Below, one piece after another: positions 1 through 10,189 of a DNA stretch of 64,000 nt. Origin of the DNA: Cytidiella melzeri (Eukaryota > Basidiomycota > Agaricomycetes > Polyporales > Irpicaceae). How positions within the stretch are numbered: the stretch's first letter is position 1; each line of letters starts with the position of its first letter. The stretch is taken from assembly GCA_022592445.1 (NCBI GenBank), contig JABYQR010000036.1, positions 124,001-188,000 of the forward strand, read 5' to 3'. The notes beneath the pieces were generated by a model that was given only the letters and a program-made list of their open reading frames with translations, ran no database searches and was not told the DNA's origin. A program made the translations under genes and the position numbers.

Positions 1-1777
1 TCAATTTGCCATATGCGCATGAAGACCAGCTGATGGTTAGGTTGCCCTGCCAGGAACATAGCCAGCAAGCGCTGAGTGTATTCCCTGCGTATCTCGTTCC
101 ACGGGAGGTTCTAGGGCATCCAGTCAGACATAATTCATAGGGAAACCCTGAGATAGCGACTTACAGTTACTTGAAGGAGCCCCATGTGCGCAATCTCAGC
201 GCTGAGCTTGACAGCCTTGTCTAGCATCTCCCTGATGAAGTTACGAACATCCTCAGAGTCAGAGTCTGCGAGGCGGACGAGAGTTTCGAACAAATCCAAA
301 GAGTTCCATGTGTGGCCCTGGACATTAGCTGCAAGCTGCTTGATTGTGGGACTACTGGCGGGAATGTCGTCAATGGTGACTACTCTGCGTCCAGGAAGTG
401 TGACAAAGTTGAAGGTATCGCTTGGAAGGGAGAGGAGGGCGTCGAGCAGGCGAAGTTGATACAGCGAGTTATTCCAGATTTGCCAAAAGCCAGTCACGGC
501 ATGGATCTCGGCGTCGATAGGGCAGTTGAGCAAGATGGCTATCAAGAGCTTGAGAGTGGATGCTTCGACGCCCTGGCGATCCGGCCTATCGAATGTCTTG
601 ATGACACTGGCCCAGTTCAATTGGCCATTCTGCAAATGGCTGATTGAGCGCATACATTTCGTTCGCGACCTCTTTTCGACTCACCAAGGAGCTCAAAGAA
701 TGTACAAGCGTTCCTACTTCACAAGAAACCGACCCTTCTGCCGCCAATCTCGCGAGTTGATTGACTATATCCGCCACCTGCGCATCCTCAGGCGGATCCG
801 ATTCTGTGATGTCAAACCTTGCCAGAATGCCACGCGTCACTTCAGGTTCACCACTGATATCCGGCCCTAGCTGTACCAAAGCCTGTACCAGCGTCGTATT
901 GGGAGCGAGCCTACTACCCGCGTCAGCACTCATCACAAGCCACCTCAATATTGAGGACCGAACGAGAGAGACAAAAACGCACTGCAAAGTAGGCAAAATC
1001 CTCTGCATTATCGGTACCACGATCTCCGCACCGTACTTAGTCTGTGCGGCCATAATAAGAGCCTGACGCTGTGTCGCGTCTAACATGGGCGTGTTCATTG
1101 CATTCTCGCAGAGCAGATTCGACATCAACTTCGCGACTTGGTTCGGCGTGAGGTCCGCGTGATCAAACGAAGGGTGCTGGCAGAGAGCCATGGCGGCATT
1201 TTCGAACTCCATACGTATTATGCTGACCGCTTGCACCGCAAGTTCCCTGCGGACGGGGGCCGCCACGAATGAAGACGCTAGGACGAGCCGCTCCAGAGGC
1301 CTCAAGCCGAGTCTCTCCACAAAACGCGAAAAGTCAAAGTTGCGGAAGACGTCGCCTTCACCTCTATCGACACCATCTCTGAAGCGGTCTGCGAGGAAAG
1401 GGTCGCGTGCAAGACGCTGCACCTCCTGTACAAGAAGCTTGAACGGTAGATTTGAGGATCCATCGAAGGACGCCGGTGAAGAGGCTGAGGAAATTTTGTT
1501 ATTCGAGTGGACTATGAGACGCCGAATGAAGTGGAGGTAAGTGTCGAGACCATGTTGTTCAGAGAGCTACAGATGGCACGACGCGCAGAGAACGCGCAAG
1601 CAAGTCACAGTTAGAACTCTAGCAGTGACCCGAGCAAAGCACGTATCTATATCAAAGACTTACGGATCGTATCTCGACCTGATTCCGCTCAAAGTTCTCC
1701 TCGGTCAAAGTGGACAAAAGGAACACGATCTGTGCTTTGACGATGGTGTGTATATTAGGATTGGCGGTGTTGTCCAT
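1..1777 (-). CDS. NOT1: CCR4-NOT complex scaffold subunit NOT1 (N-terminal part, runs off the left edge)
   Basis: NOT1 is the large scaffold of the CCR4-NOT deadenylase, which shortens mRNA poly(A) tails and represses translation. Four exons are visible, read right to left: 1777-1664, 1566-685, 629-166/165 and 110-1. They are separated by GT-AG introns of 97, 55 and 54 nt that keep the frame. The peptide starts MDNTANPN, continues with AQIVFLLSTLTEENFERN and the SEQHGLD block, then FRNFDFSRFVERLGL, LNWASVIKTFDRP, TWNSLDLFETLVRLADS and LPWNEIRREYTQRLLAMF. This order matches the N-terminal HEAT-repeat region of CNOT1. The start at 1777 is the first Met before the conserved block; an in-frame Met at 1891 would add a low-complexity stretch. 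The MIF4G, CAF1-binding and NOT-box regions must lie outside the window. The call is firm; only the start is uncertain. Confidence 0.9.
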
Positions 1778-2222
1778 GGCGGGAGTCCTGGACCGAGTCG
1801 CAGCCTCCGTCAAGCGTCGACCGACGCCACCACCTCCGGAAGCCGTTTTGGAGAAAGAAAAGAGAGAAAGGGAGAGAGAGCTGCGGTGCAAAGTACAGAC
1901 GCACGTAGTACGCCTTCAACGGCGAGCACGAGTGTCTCGAGTCTCTGCTAAACGCGGACACTGGCTTATTCAAGCTCCGCTGCAATCTGCCGGCCTTTTC
2001 CCCGCATCGATCTTAGATACGCCAACTAATATTTCCTGCCATGGCCACTGGACTGCAATCACCGTTCTGTTTCTGATTCCAATTATACTGGTACACTGCG
2101 AGTGGCTGACAAAATAATACAGTAGCTGTGACTACCGACAAATACGAAAAAAATGTGTGAAGACCCCCCAAAAAAAAGAAACTGCATGCGCCCAAGATCA
2201 AAAGAATGACATTCGGAACTCA
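1778..2222. other. Intergenic: NOT1 5' side and amylase 3' side
   Basis: This stretch has no convincing coding sequence. It holds the NOT1 promoter and 5' UTR on its left and the amylase 3' UTR on its right, with an A-rich run near 2166-2178 just downstream of the amylase stop. Confidence 0.5.
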
Positions 2223-4472
2223 TCATGCGCCAAACACGAGCCCGAACGCAAGGACTGCCAACGTGACGACAACCATGGCCGGGTTTCCGAGGATGCTCAG
2301 AGCTGAAGAGGTCGCCGCCAGCTGGCCCTGACCCGCCGAAACGGTGTCGTCTGCCTGGCCACAAATCCCAGAGCCTTGGAGTACGCTCTGCGGCACAAGC
2401 ACGGTAGGCACACCACCAAGCGAGTATTGGACAGCCAAAGTACCATTGCTGCCAACGACATGTTGCGTGCAGGTCAAAATACTATGCGAGTATCAGCGGA
2501 CGAACGTTGTGATGAATGGCGGGGGCTTACTCAGTTGTGATTAAGTTCCCAGCATAAGGCGTGTACACAGGAACAGTAACGTTCTGTGGCTAAGAGGAAT
2601 TTAGTATGTAGTTAAGCACTTGAAAGCAGCGTCAACGAACTGGGGAGCCGATATTGGTCAGAACTGTGATAACGGGTCCCTTCATGAAGGAGATGCCGTT
2701 GCCGGTTGAGGACAATACTTGCATACTCGAGTTCACGAAACTGTCCGTAGAGTTGATTAAGTAGTTTCGTAACTGAAATTTGTTCCGCCGACAGTCAGGA
2801 CAGACTTTGACAAAACTACGCAAATCTTACACCATTCAGCTTGCCAATGAGTTGATACGTAGACGAGTTGGCGTAGTTTGAAGGCCAGAGGGGCTCGCGG
2901 TTGAACTGCAACTCGTGTAAGCATCGGTGTATCAACATGGCATGTGACTGACAGGATCTGCGTTGCCGTGGAAACCCTGCTCTTGGCCATAATACACAAT
3001 GGGAATGCTATGACAAGGTAAGCGAGTGGACAGTGACCTGTGTAAATAAAGGTCTACTTGCCCGTCGGACATGAAGTTGAATACCATGGCGTTCCAAAGG
3101 GTTTGAACATCCACAGATATGTTTGACCAGCGAGGAACATCTTGGTTCTCCAAGAAATTACCCAACACACCGGGTTCCTGTGAAAGCAGTCAATCCAATT
3201 GAAGTGTCACCAGGGTGTCACATAGTCGTACCGGGAACTTCAGCTGAGTCTGGGCAATCATATCAACCAAGGCAGACATATTCTGTGCGCCTGGAATGGC
3301 AAACGCATCCACGAGTGCGTTGTACATGGGGTAATGCAAAATGGCATCCAGCGCCTGGGGACCTTGATAAGAAGCCGCAAACCTAAGATCATCGTGAGTT
3401 TTGGGACATTCATGAGCACAAAACATTTGGACGCACTCGACGTTGCCGTCGTCGACTTCACCGATGCAGTAAACTCCAGCGGCACCGCAAAACTTGGGCC
3501 AGAACGATGCCGGGACATGCCTACGGTACAAGCGGTCAACCCCGTAGAATTCAAGCGCATACATTTTATCACGTACTTTGCGGCATCAATGCGAAGACCG
3601 TCGATGTTGTACGTCTGAACAAGGTCCGCGATCCAAGATTGATAGCCAGATATGACATCCGGGAGCTCAGTGTCTACGTCAGGCAGAGGGACTTTGGTAT
3701 CGCCAAGCCAGCAAAATTGCTCGCTGGTGATATTGCTGTAATCCACCGGGCAGTAGGTGTGGTAGTGTGCCTACATGACAACACGATTAAGCCTCTTCAG
3801 CAATGAGCACGGAGAGGACCATATACGAACTTGATCCTTAAACATGAATTGGCTCCAGTCAGGCGTGAGTGAGGTAGACATGACGTTGTTAACCACAACA
3901 TCAACCATCAAGAACCTACGTGACTGCTAGTCAACCACTCGATACAATGACAGATAAGGAAGATGCTCACATGCCACGCTTATGAACTTCATCAGAGAGG
4001 GCCTTGAGATCGTCGGCGGTACCAAAACGGGCGTTGAGCTGTGTCGTGTCGGCAATCCAATAGCCATGGTAGGCGTCCCCGTATGCAGTGCGAGGACCGT
4101 CATAGTTCTGTGATACGGGACTGATCCAGACTTGAGATTGAGCGTAACATTAGACGCTGCTGAAACTCTGTTTACGGAGAACTCACTGGCAGTAAACCCT
4201 GCGTTTTGAATGTAGTCCAGGTTCTCACGGATGGTATTCCATGTTCCACCGCACCACGTCTGGTCAGCGGGGTTGCACGCGTTGGGATCGGCGCCTTGAG
4301 GTAAAGCGTAGCGGTCGGTAATAATCCTGCGGCTATGAATGGATGAATGTATGCGGAGAAGAAAGGAGGGGACGTACTGGTAGATGGAACGGCTCTTCCA
4401 TTCTTCGGCGGTAGCAGCAAATGCTGCTTGCAGCAGAGAGGCGTAGAAGCAGACTTTGGTTACGGAGAACAT
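2223..4472 (-). CDS. GPI-anchored GH13 alpha-amylase homologue with altered active-site histidines
   Basis: Predicted secreted glycoside hydrolase family 13 protein, read in many exons with short introns. It opens with a signal peptide ([19 protein letters not shown]) and ends in a small-residue linker plus a hydrophobic tail ([20 protein letters not shown]), the pattern of a GPI anchor. GH13 landmarks appear in order: [10 protein letters not shown] (region I), [13 protein letters not shown] (region II, Asp nucleophile present), [11 protein letters not shown] (region III, Glu acid/base present), [10 protein letters not shown] (region IV, final Asp present), then [18 protein letters not shown]. 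In Taka-amylase, regions I and IV read ANHMG and ENHDNPRF; both histidines are replaced here (Asn, Gln). Similar substitutions are known in the Aspergillus GPI-anchored Agt alpha-glucanotransferases linked to cell-wall alpha-glucan. I infer a transglycosylase or wall role rather than starch digestion. Exact splice sites were not all fixed. Confidence 0.85.
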
Positions 4473-5239
4473 GGCCTCTTCTACGTCTCAGAAATACGGA
4501 AATAAATGGGTATAAGCTCTCGGGCAAGGAGCGCAACAAAGAAAGGAATGTGGGTGAGAAAACGACAGTGGGGGGAGCTATGTGTGTTGCTGAGGTGACG
4601 AAGCCAGGTTGAATCCGCAAGGGACGCTGGGAACGCCAGTGAGCAGGAGGAATGCGGGGGAGGGAGGAAGAGAGAGACACAGCCAGATGGTCGTTGCAGA
4701 TGAACCGTTGAGGTCGCCAGCCGACGCGAGACTCCGCTGGAACTGGAACCGTCCCTGCTTCGTGCTCGTCGCCGGAGTTCTGACATATCCCAATTCAGTC
4801 GGATCACGGATATCATCAATTCCAGAGGAATCCGATTGGCTCACGGTCCCACGGCTGCTATTCCACGTGGCTGCCCCAGGTTTTAGTGTTGCCGCGAATG
4901 AGAGCCGTGACAGTTCCTGCCCAACAGCCTGTAGCGAGCAGCTCACGCCACATACACGATAGCACCCACAACCTCCAACAACCTCCGTACAAACGCTCGA
5001 CGCGAGCCGCAAGGGTACACTGCAAAGGCATGGAAAACAATTTTGTGTCATTCGAGGCTTCCACATGGCTCGTCACTTTTATGCGTGACGCCAATCAAAC
5101 GTACCAGTCACGGGTGCCGACGGCGCTTTTAAGTCTATCAAAATGTCAGGTGAGCATACTTAACCCTAACCCCGGCATCGTAAGCAGACCCGTTTTGCTG
5201 CCATGCAGCTCGCTAAAAACATCATCTCGTGAACACATC
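4473..5239. promoter_or_regulatory. Shared divergent promoter region, amylase (-) and TMA7 (+)
   Basis: This is a 767-bp gap between two genes transcribed away from each other, with no credible ORF. A T-rich TATA-like stretch (CTTTTAAGTCTATC) lies near 5126-5139, about 100 bp before the TMA7 start. An ATG at 5143 followed directly by a good donor (GTGAGC) may belong to a non-coding first exon. Confidence 0.45.
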
Positions 5240-5642
5240 ATGGCCAGCAGGCAGGGTGGCAAGTTGAAACCTCTCAAGGTGAGGACTGCAATGAGCCAGT
5301 CTTTGTATACAAGTTGCGAGCGATTGTAGGCACCGAAGAAGGAGAAGAAGGAAGAGGATGAAGAGGATACCGCCTTCAAGCAGAAAAAGCTGGCAGAGGC
5401 AACAGCTCTAAAGGCTGCAAAGGAGAAAGGTGCGTACCCTGATTTTTGCCTGCTCTGACAGCCACTCAATTTCCCACACAGCTCTCAAAGGTACGTAGCC
5501 GTCCTGATTGCCTTGCGATCGTATGAGGCTGAGCACACAATATCGTAGGAGGTGCTCCCGGCGGAGGTATCAAGAAGTGAGTTTGTATCCCCCTTTTGTA
5601 AGCAGGGTTTGACCATAGCTTTACAGATCTGGAAAGAAGTAG
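5240..5642 (+). CDS. TMA7: Translation machinery-associated protein 7 (Tma7), five exons
   Basis: Small, highly charged ribosome-associated protein of about 63 residues, the family's usual length. Exons are 5240-5278, 5330-5429, 5482-5490, 5549-5576 and 5627-5642; the total is 192 nt including the stop. The product starts MASRQGGKLKPLK, has the lysine-rich helix with TAFKQKKLAEA, and ends GGGIKKSGKK, which is the conserved Tma7 terminus. All introns are GT-AG and about 50 nt. Exon 3 is only 9 nt (CTCTCAAAG) and exon 5 only 16 nt, yet both are needed to read through to the conserved tail. The start at 5240 is chosen because it opens the conserved SRQGGK block directly. The upstream ATG at 5143 cannot be spliced in frame. 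Yeast Tma7 associates with ribosomes; its exact role is not well defined. Confidence 0.93.
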
Positions 5643-6840
5643 ACGTTCGCATTTGCTATGACTTTGTAGATTTCGTCCTCCGTGTATTGCTATCGATCGT
5701 GCTTTGCGTCCCTGCAATCGAAGCGGCAGCGATATACACGTGATTTCACTGTTCCACATAGCAATCCGGATATGAGCTCAAGAGCCCTGAGCAACCTTGG
5801 CCGTTGAGGAATCAAAGACGGCGCGTTATTCTAGACTGTACCTTCCATCTCGCCCAGAAACAGATCCGTCCCTTGCATTTCAGAATTTTTTTGCGGTACC
5901 ATGGCGTATGGATCGACTTATCCATCATCCCTCAACGTCGTAACGCATCGGCGTTCAGATATTTTTCGCTATGATTTCTTAATAATTCTCTTCCGATCCC
6001 CTCGTGCCACTGATGTTACAAGGCGAGAAGCTCGGTTCCAGGCTGTATCAGTCATCCTTACTCCGACGACGGTAAGTACGCGCATTTATATCCGACGTCG
6101 TCGCTTCCTGACTTTCGTTATCCGAAAATTTGAAAGGCAGCGGACCACTGCGGCCGATTGTGATCTATATCTGATTTTACAGTCAGACGTAGCCCGGAGA
6201 ATCTTAGCGGTCAGATGTAGACGTCGACTGGAACTTGTCAACCGCCACTCTCACCAATACTAGGCATCCATATCTTTAAAGCCCATACGCACATATGCAC
6301 TTTGAAGATCAGCTCAGTAAGTCACGTAGCAAACCGGTACCTTTTGTAAAGAACTGTCTTGCAGAGCCAACTGTACCATCACTGGCACGAACCAAGTCAC
6401 AGCTTCACGATCCACATATGTGTAGTCGCTGTGTGCGGCTGAGACAAAGCATGTGTTACTCGTACGTGGCTACCGTATGCATAATTACTATCTGCTGGCT
6501 TATTGGTTCACACTACAGGAAAGGCTAACAAACGGCTGAGCACATCAGTGCTTCGCTGCTTGAGTCCTGCATGAATCTCAGTGACAGCATTATTTTCATT
6601 TCGGGAATCCACTGGCATGGCACCCGCGCCACATAAGATCATGGTAGAGCTCACTGGTGCAATCGCTGACGGTGCAGACTTCTGTCAATTTACGTGTTTA
6701 GTGGCCGACTTTCTGAACGTCACGTGCTCGTCAATTCCCACCAAAGGTGACTGTCTTCTCAATTGAAGATGATAGCCAGCCAGCCTTCGAAGTTCGTTTG
6801 CAAGCATCGATAGAGCCCTGCCTCCGCCGACTCTCCCTCA
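5643..6840. other. Unassigned intergenic stretch left of the hAT element
   Basis: This holds about 1.2 kb with no gene I can recognise. Open frames (for example 5901-6263) have arginine/threonine-rich translations with no family resemblance. Around 6060-6110 there is local self-complementarity (CCGACGACGG and CCGACGTCGTCG), which could be a decayed small repeat. It contains the TMA7 3' UTR on its left. Confidence 0.3.
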
Positions 6841-6848
6841 CCGCTTCT
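6841..6848. repeat. Left 8-bp target-site duplication of the hAT element
   Basis: CCGCTTCT immediately precedes the left terminal inverted repeat and matches 19243-19250 exactly. Confidence 0.95.
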
Positions 6849-6865
6849 TAGTGTTGCCGAAGTCC

Positions 6866-7030
6866 AGTTCTGAACCAAGGTTCGAACTCTGAACCATTGA
6901 ACTGAACTCCGGGTTCTGGTTCGGTTCAACTCGGTTTCTGGCCACGGTATTCAAGTTCGGTTCAGGGTTCATAGCAATGTCCATCGTCCTGAACTTGGTT
7001 CGAACCAGTTCGAACCAAGAACCAAAGGTA
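6866..7030. repeat. Left subterminal repeat array of the hAT element
   Basis: About 165 bp filled with GGTTC, GAACC and GTTCGAAC-type words in both orientations (for example GGTTCGAACCAGTTCGAACC near 6998-7018). The right end has the same words. Such arrays usually bind transposase in hAT elements. Confidence 0.75.
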
Positions 7031-8508
7031 GGTGGCCAACGCTATGGCCAACAGCATTTGAGCTCACAAAAATGCTTGGCCCGCAGGTAGGCAATACAGC
7101 TTCGAGTCAAAATGTTTGGTCATGGCCACGGCTACTTGGTAAAATAGCCTATCGTTCTCTATGACCGTTATTGTGGTAAGTCTTCTAGCTATAAATTGGG
7201 ACACCTCTGTACATCTGACTTCAGCAAATTTCTACCCCCGGAACTATCCTTCGAACCATGCCTGCAGCACCGGAGGACTTACAGCTGGGCTGCACGCTGG
7301 GCTCCGATGGAGCACTCAAAGATGCTAAGGACATTTTGTGGTACCAGTCCGACACTGACACTCAGCCAATCGACAACACCAGCACGCAGCCAAAGCGAGG
7401 TACGTATAACACTACCGGCCTAAATTCATGCATGTACTAGTGCTTACACTGGCATTGTTCAAAGGGAAGGCACCCGCAACTGCTGTTGGCACAACCTGTG
7501 ATGGCGGCGGTCGTTCTCGCAAGCTTACATGGAAGGCGGCTGGCAAGGACCTTTAAAACCAGTCAACTCCCAGCCAATCAAGTCGTTCTTCCCTCCTCGG
7601 CCCAAGCCCTCTGGCTCCCAGAAGCATACAAGGCCCACAGCGCCAGACAATCAAGGGTCAGGAGTAGATGTAGACGGTTTCACTGAACCTGTTGACATAG
7701 GTTCAGATGGCGACGGCGACAGCTTCATTGGCAAGAGTCAAGACGCACAAGACGATAATTTTGTCGAGGATGGAGACGAAGAAGACCTTGAGTCGAGTGA
7801 GGGAGCAGAGTCAGAGGAATCCGACAGTGGATTACGACGTGTGAGCTCTTGAAATTCATACCAAGCAACTCATTCAGTTTCATAATGACGCACCAGCCCT
7901 TCAAGAAGCGAAAGGTTCAGAGGTCCACCAAGAAGCGGGGAGAAGAAGACGATGAAGCTGCAGAGTACGAGAAGATGAGGGCTCAGATAGCCAAGGAGGT
8001 AAGCATGGTAATCCTTTTGTTAAAGTCGACTCATGCTGATTGTACCAATGCTGACCATCAGGTCAAACCCAAGCACTCGTCACGTACAAAAGATGAACGC
8101 ACCAAAGATATTCGTGCTATCTTCAAGCCAGGCCATCGAGAGTCGCGCGATGGTGTCTCTGTGCCAGGACATTGGTGTAAAGTCTGTCGGTGAGGTTTCG
8201 TCTTCAAGTTATGACGGTTGCAGACTGCGCATGCTGACGCATTTTTGCTTAGCTCACTCAATGTCAAATCCGACCATAGCTTCTTTACTGGAAGTGGCTC
8301 AACGCTTCGGGCGCACATTAGCAGGTACGGCCTGCATTGGTCCGAGAAATACTAGCTAAGATGACTCACAATTTACCCGTGTATCAGACACTGGAAGACC
8401 CACGGAGCAATATACGAAGATGGATGCAAGAAAGCTGGAGTAGAGCCACACAAGCGCGCCATGCCTCTGAAGATGCAGGGCAACAATATCTGTACCTCGA
8501 ATGGCAAG

Positions 8509-9267
8509 TGTCATGGATGGCCTGACTAGCCCTTAATTTTCGCAATTTACCTCTTGTTTTTATCTGTAAAACTCCGGGCTGCAGCTCAGTTGCAACCTTC
8601 TCTGCACAAACTCCTTTTGCACGTCTATTAAGCGCCCGTATCACGTGGCTTAGACGCTCCACACGGTCACATTACTTGCTACTACGTCACACTGGCATGT
8701 GACTTAGCTTAAGTAAGCCCACATGGCTCCAGACACATGGCTCAGCCCATAGCTAGGGTTTGATGTCATAAATGACGTCCACATGGACTCCTTATTGTTC
8801 TTTCCCTATTGTTCTCTTTATGGAAGGATGTTCTCACAGGTGTGGGAATGGAATACAATAGTTGGTCTCCTTTTAGATAGATTCTCTCACGGGTAGAGTT
8901 CTTGGCAAGGTCTAGACAATAGCTATTGTTCTCCTTTAGGTAGTTCTTTTGTTCTTCGTTCCCATGGCTTCTTGCAAAGCCTGCCCTCAACATGGTCTGT
9001 GCGCAGGTCCCTGAAGTCTATATAAGCTGCTACATGTACGCTCCTAGCCCCCATCTCGACCTCTTGGTCTTTACTGGGCTAGGTAAGCAAATCCCCTCTG
9101 TACTACATAGCTGGTAGTCAGAATACTAACTTGGTCTTTACTGGGCTAGACAACTTGTATAAAGTCTGATAGCTGGTGAGAGCACTGTGCTACACGCCTG
9201 CCACCACCTCCTCGTCGATATCCACTTCGTGTCCCTATCTGTCACGTCGAGCCTTGTCTCCGTGTCA
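8509..9267 (+). repeat. Left LTR
   Basis: 759 bp, TG...CA bounded. It contains a TATA box, TATATAA, at 9019-9025, so transcription should start around 9045-9055. A 20-bp word, CTTGGTCTTTACTGGGCTAG, occurs twice about 69 bp apart (near 9062 and 9130), an internal duplication also present in the right LTR but not in the diverged LTR fragment at 24257-24735. Confidence 0.95.
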
Positions 9268-9338
9268 TTAGGTCGAGATCGTTGTGAAACCCTGGGTTCC
9301 CCCATTCCCACCGTTTAAAAAAGTTTATTCCTGTTTGA

Positions 9339-10142
9339 CGAGTACGTCTCCGGTCTTTTCATACCGTTGAGCTACGCTTACGTCGTCCGTTTCTACCCCC
9401 TGCGCGTTGTTTAGTGCCTAAAGACACGCGCCCCCGTTTCTCCAAGACCCTCCCCACCACAGAGCCTCAGCTCAAGAGGAGTCTTCCACCATCTTTCCTT
9501 GACGCTCTCGCTGCCAAGCGTACGAGCGGTCAACCTCATCGCTGGTCTGACAAAGACCTCGTCAACGTCGCGAAGTACGTATCAAAGAAGCCGCCTGTCA
9601 AAGGCATCACCCTCACCGTCCCCTCTTACGAGGAAAATCGACAACTTCGCGCTTCTGCCCGAGCATACGGAGAACGTGCAGCCGAGGAACGTGCTCGCAC
9701 TCTTGCTGAGCAACAAACTCACAAGCCGACTCTCGCTGAGCGACTGGCCAGACTTCCTCCGCCCACTCCCGCTCCCGCTGCACCTAAACCGGTACTGATA
9801 GACTTCAAGAAGTTATCACCGGTTGACCTCATCGGCATCTTCAAGCCGAAGCTTACCGCTGTCCATACCTGCTTGCAAGCTTTAACAGAGCTACAAGAAC
9901 TTCTCAACTGCGCAGACCCCGACCATCGTCGCGCGCTACTCCACCTCGTCAACAAAGTCAATCGCTTCCTTAACCAACTTGACGAGCTCGCACCTGTCAC
10001 AGCAGACCGCGAGTGGCAACTCCTAGACTGGGGTTGCAAAGCAATTGGGAAAGTCTCGTTTAAGCAGCTTCGCAAGAACTATAGCAAAGTTCTTGCGCAA
10101 CTTAACGTAGTTAATAACGATAGCTACTTCGAGTGGATCTAG
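9339..10142 (+). CDS. Leader ORF upstream of gag with no ATG codon
   Basis: The frame is open from just after TGA at 9336-9338 to TAG at 10140-10142, about 267 codons, and contains no ATG anywhere. The nearest near-cognate start that opens a protein-like stretch is GTG at 9414. The translation looks like a real protein: a basic N-terminal part (PRFSKTLPTTEPQLKRSL), a charged helix (YGERAAEERARTLAEQQ), a Pro/Ala linker, and an amphipathic helical region with LDELAP and KQLRKNYSKVLAQLNVV. I do not recognise the family; it could be a matrix-like Gag partner. It ends 47 nt before the gag ATG. Translation would need a non-AUG start or a lost start codon. Alternatively it is a 5' gag portion now separated. 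That it is coding at all is inferred from length and composition. Confidence 0.6.
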   Translation, partial: RVRLRSFHTVELRLRRPFLPPARCLVPKDTRPRFSKTLPTTEPQLKRSLPPSFLDALAAKRTSGQPHRWSDKDLVNVAKYVSKKPPVKGITLTVPSYEENRQLRASARAYGERAAEERARTLAEQQTHKPTLAERLARLPPPTPAPAAPKPVLIDFKKLSPVDLIGIFKPKLTAVHTCLQALTELQELLNCADPDHRRALLHLVNKVNRFLNQLDELAPVTADREWQLLDWGCKAIGKVSFKQLRKNYSKVLAQLNVVNNDSYFEWI

Positions 10143-10189
10143 ACAGTAATAAATTGCATACATTTCTCCTCCTCATCACCAAAGACAAC

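Noticed and set aside
5143..5150. ATGTCAG followed by a GTGAGC donor as an alternative TMA7 start
   Set aside because: No acceptor before the conserved SRQGGK block restores the frame; the ATG at 5240 opens it directly.
5159..5173. TTAACCCTAACCCC resembling telomeric repeat
   Set aside because: Only two partial units, inside an intergenic region between ordinary genes.
5901..6263. 120-codon ORF as a gene
   Set aside because: Arg/Thr-rich translation, no homology seen, no splice or promoter context; likely chance.
6879..6889. GGTTCGAACTC resembling a tRNA B box
   Set aside because: Part of a dense array of GGTTC/GAACC words at the hAT ends; no A box or cloverleaf around it.
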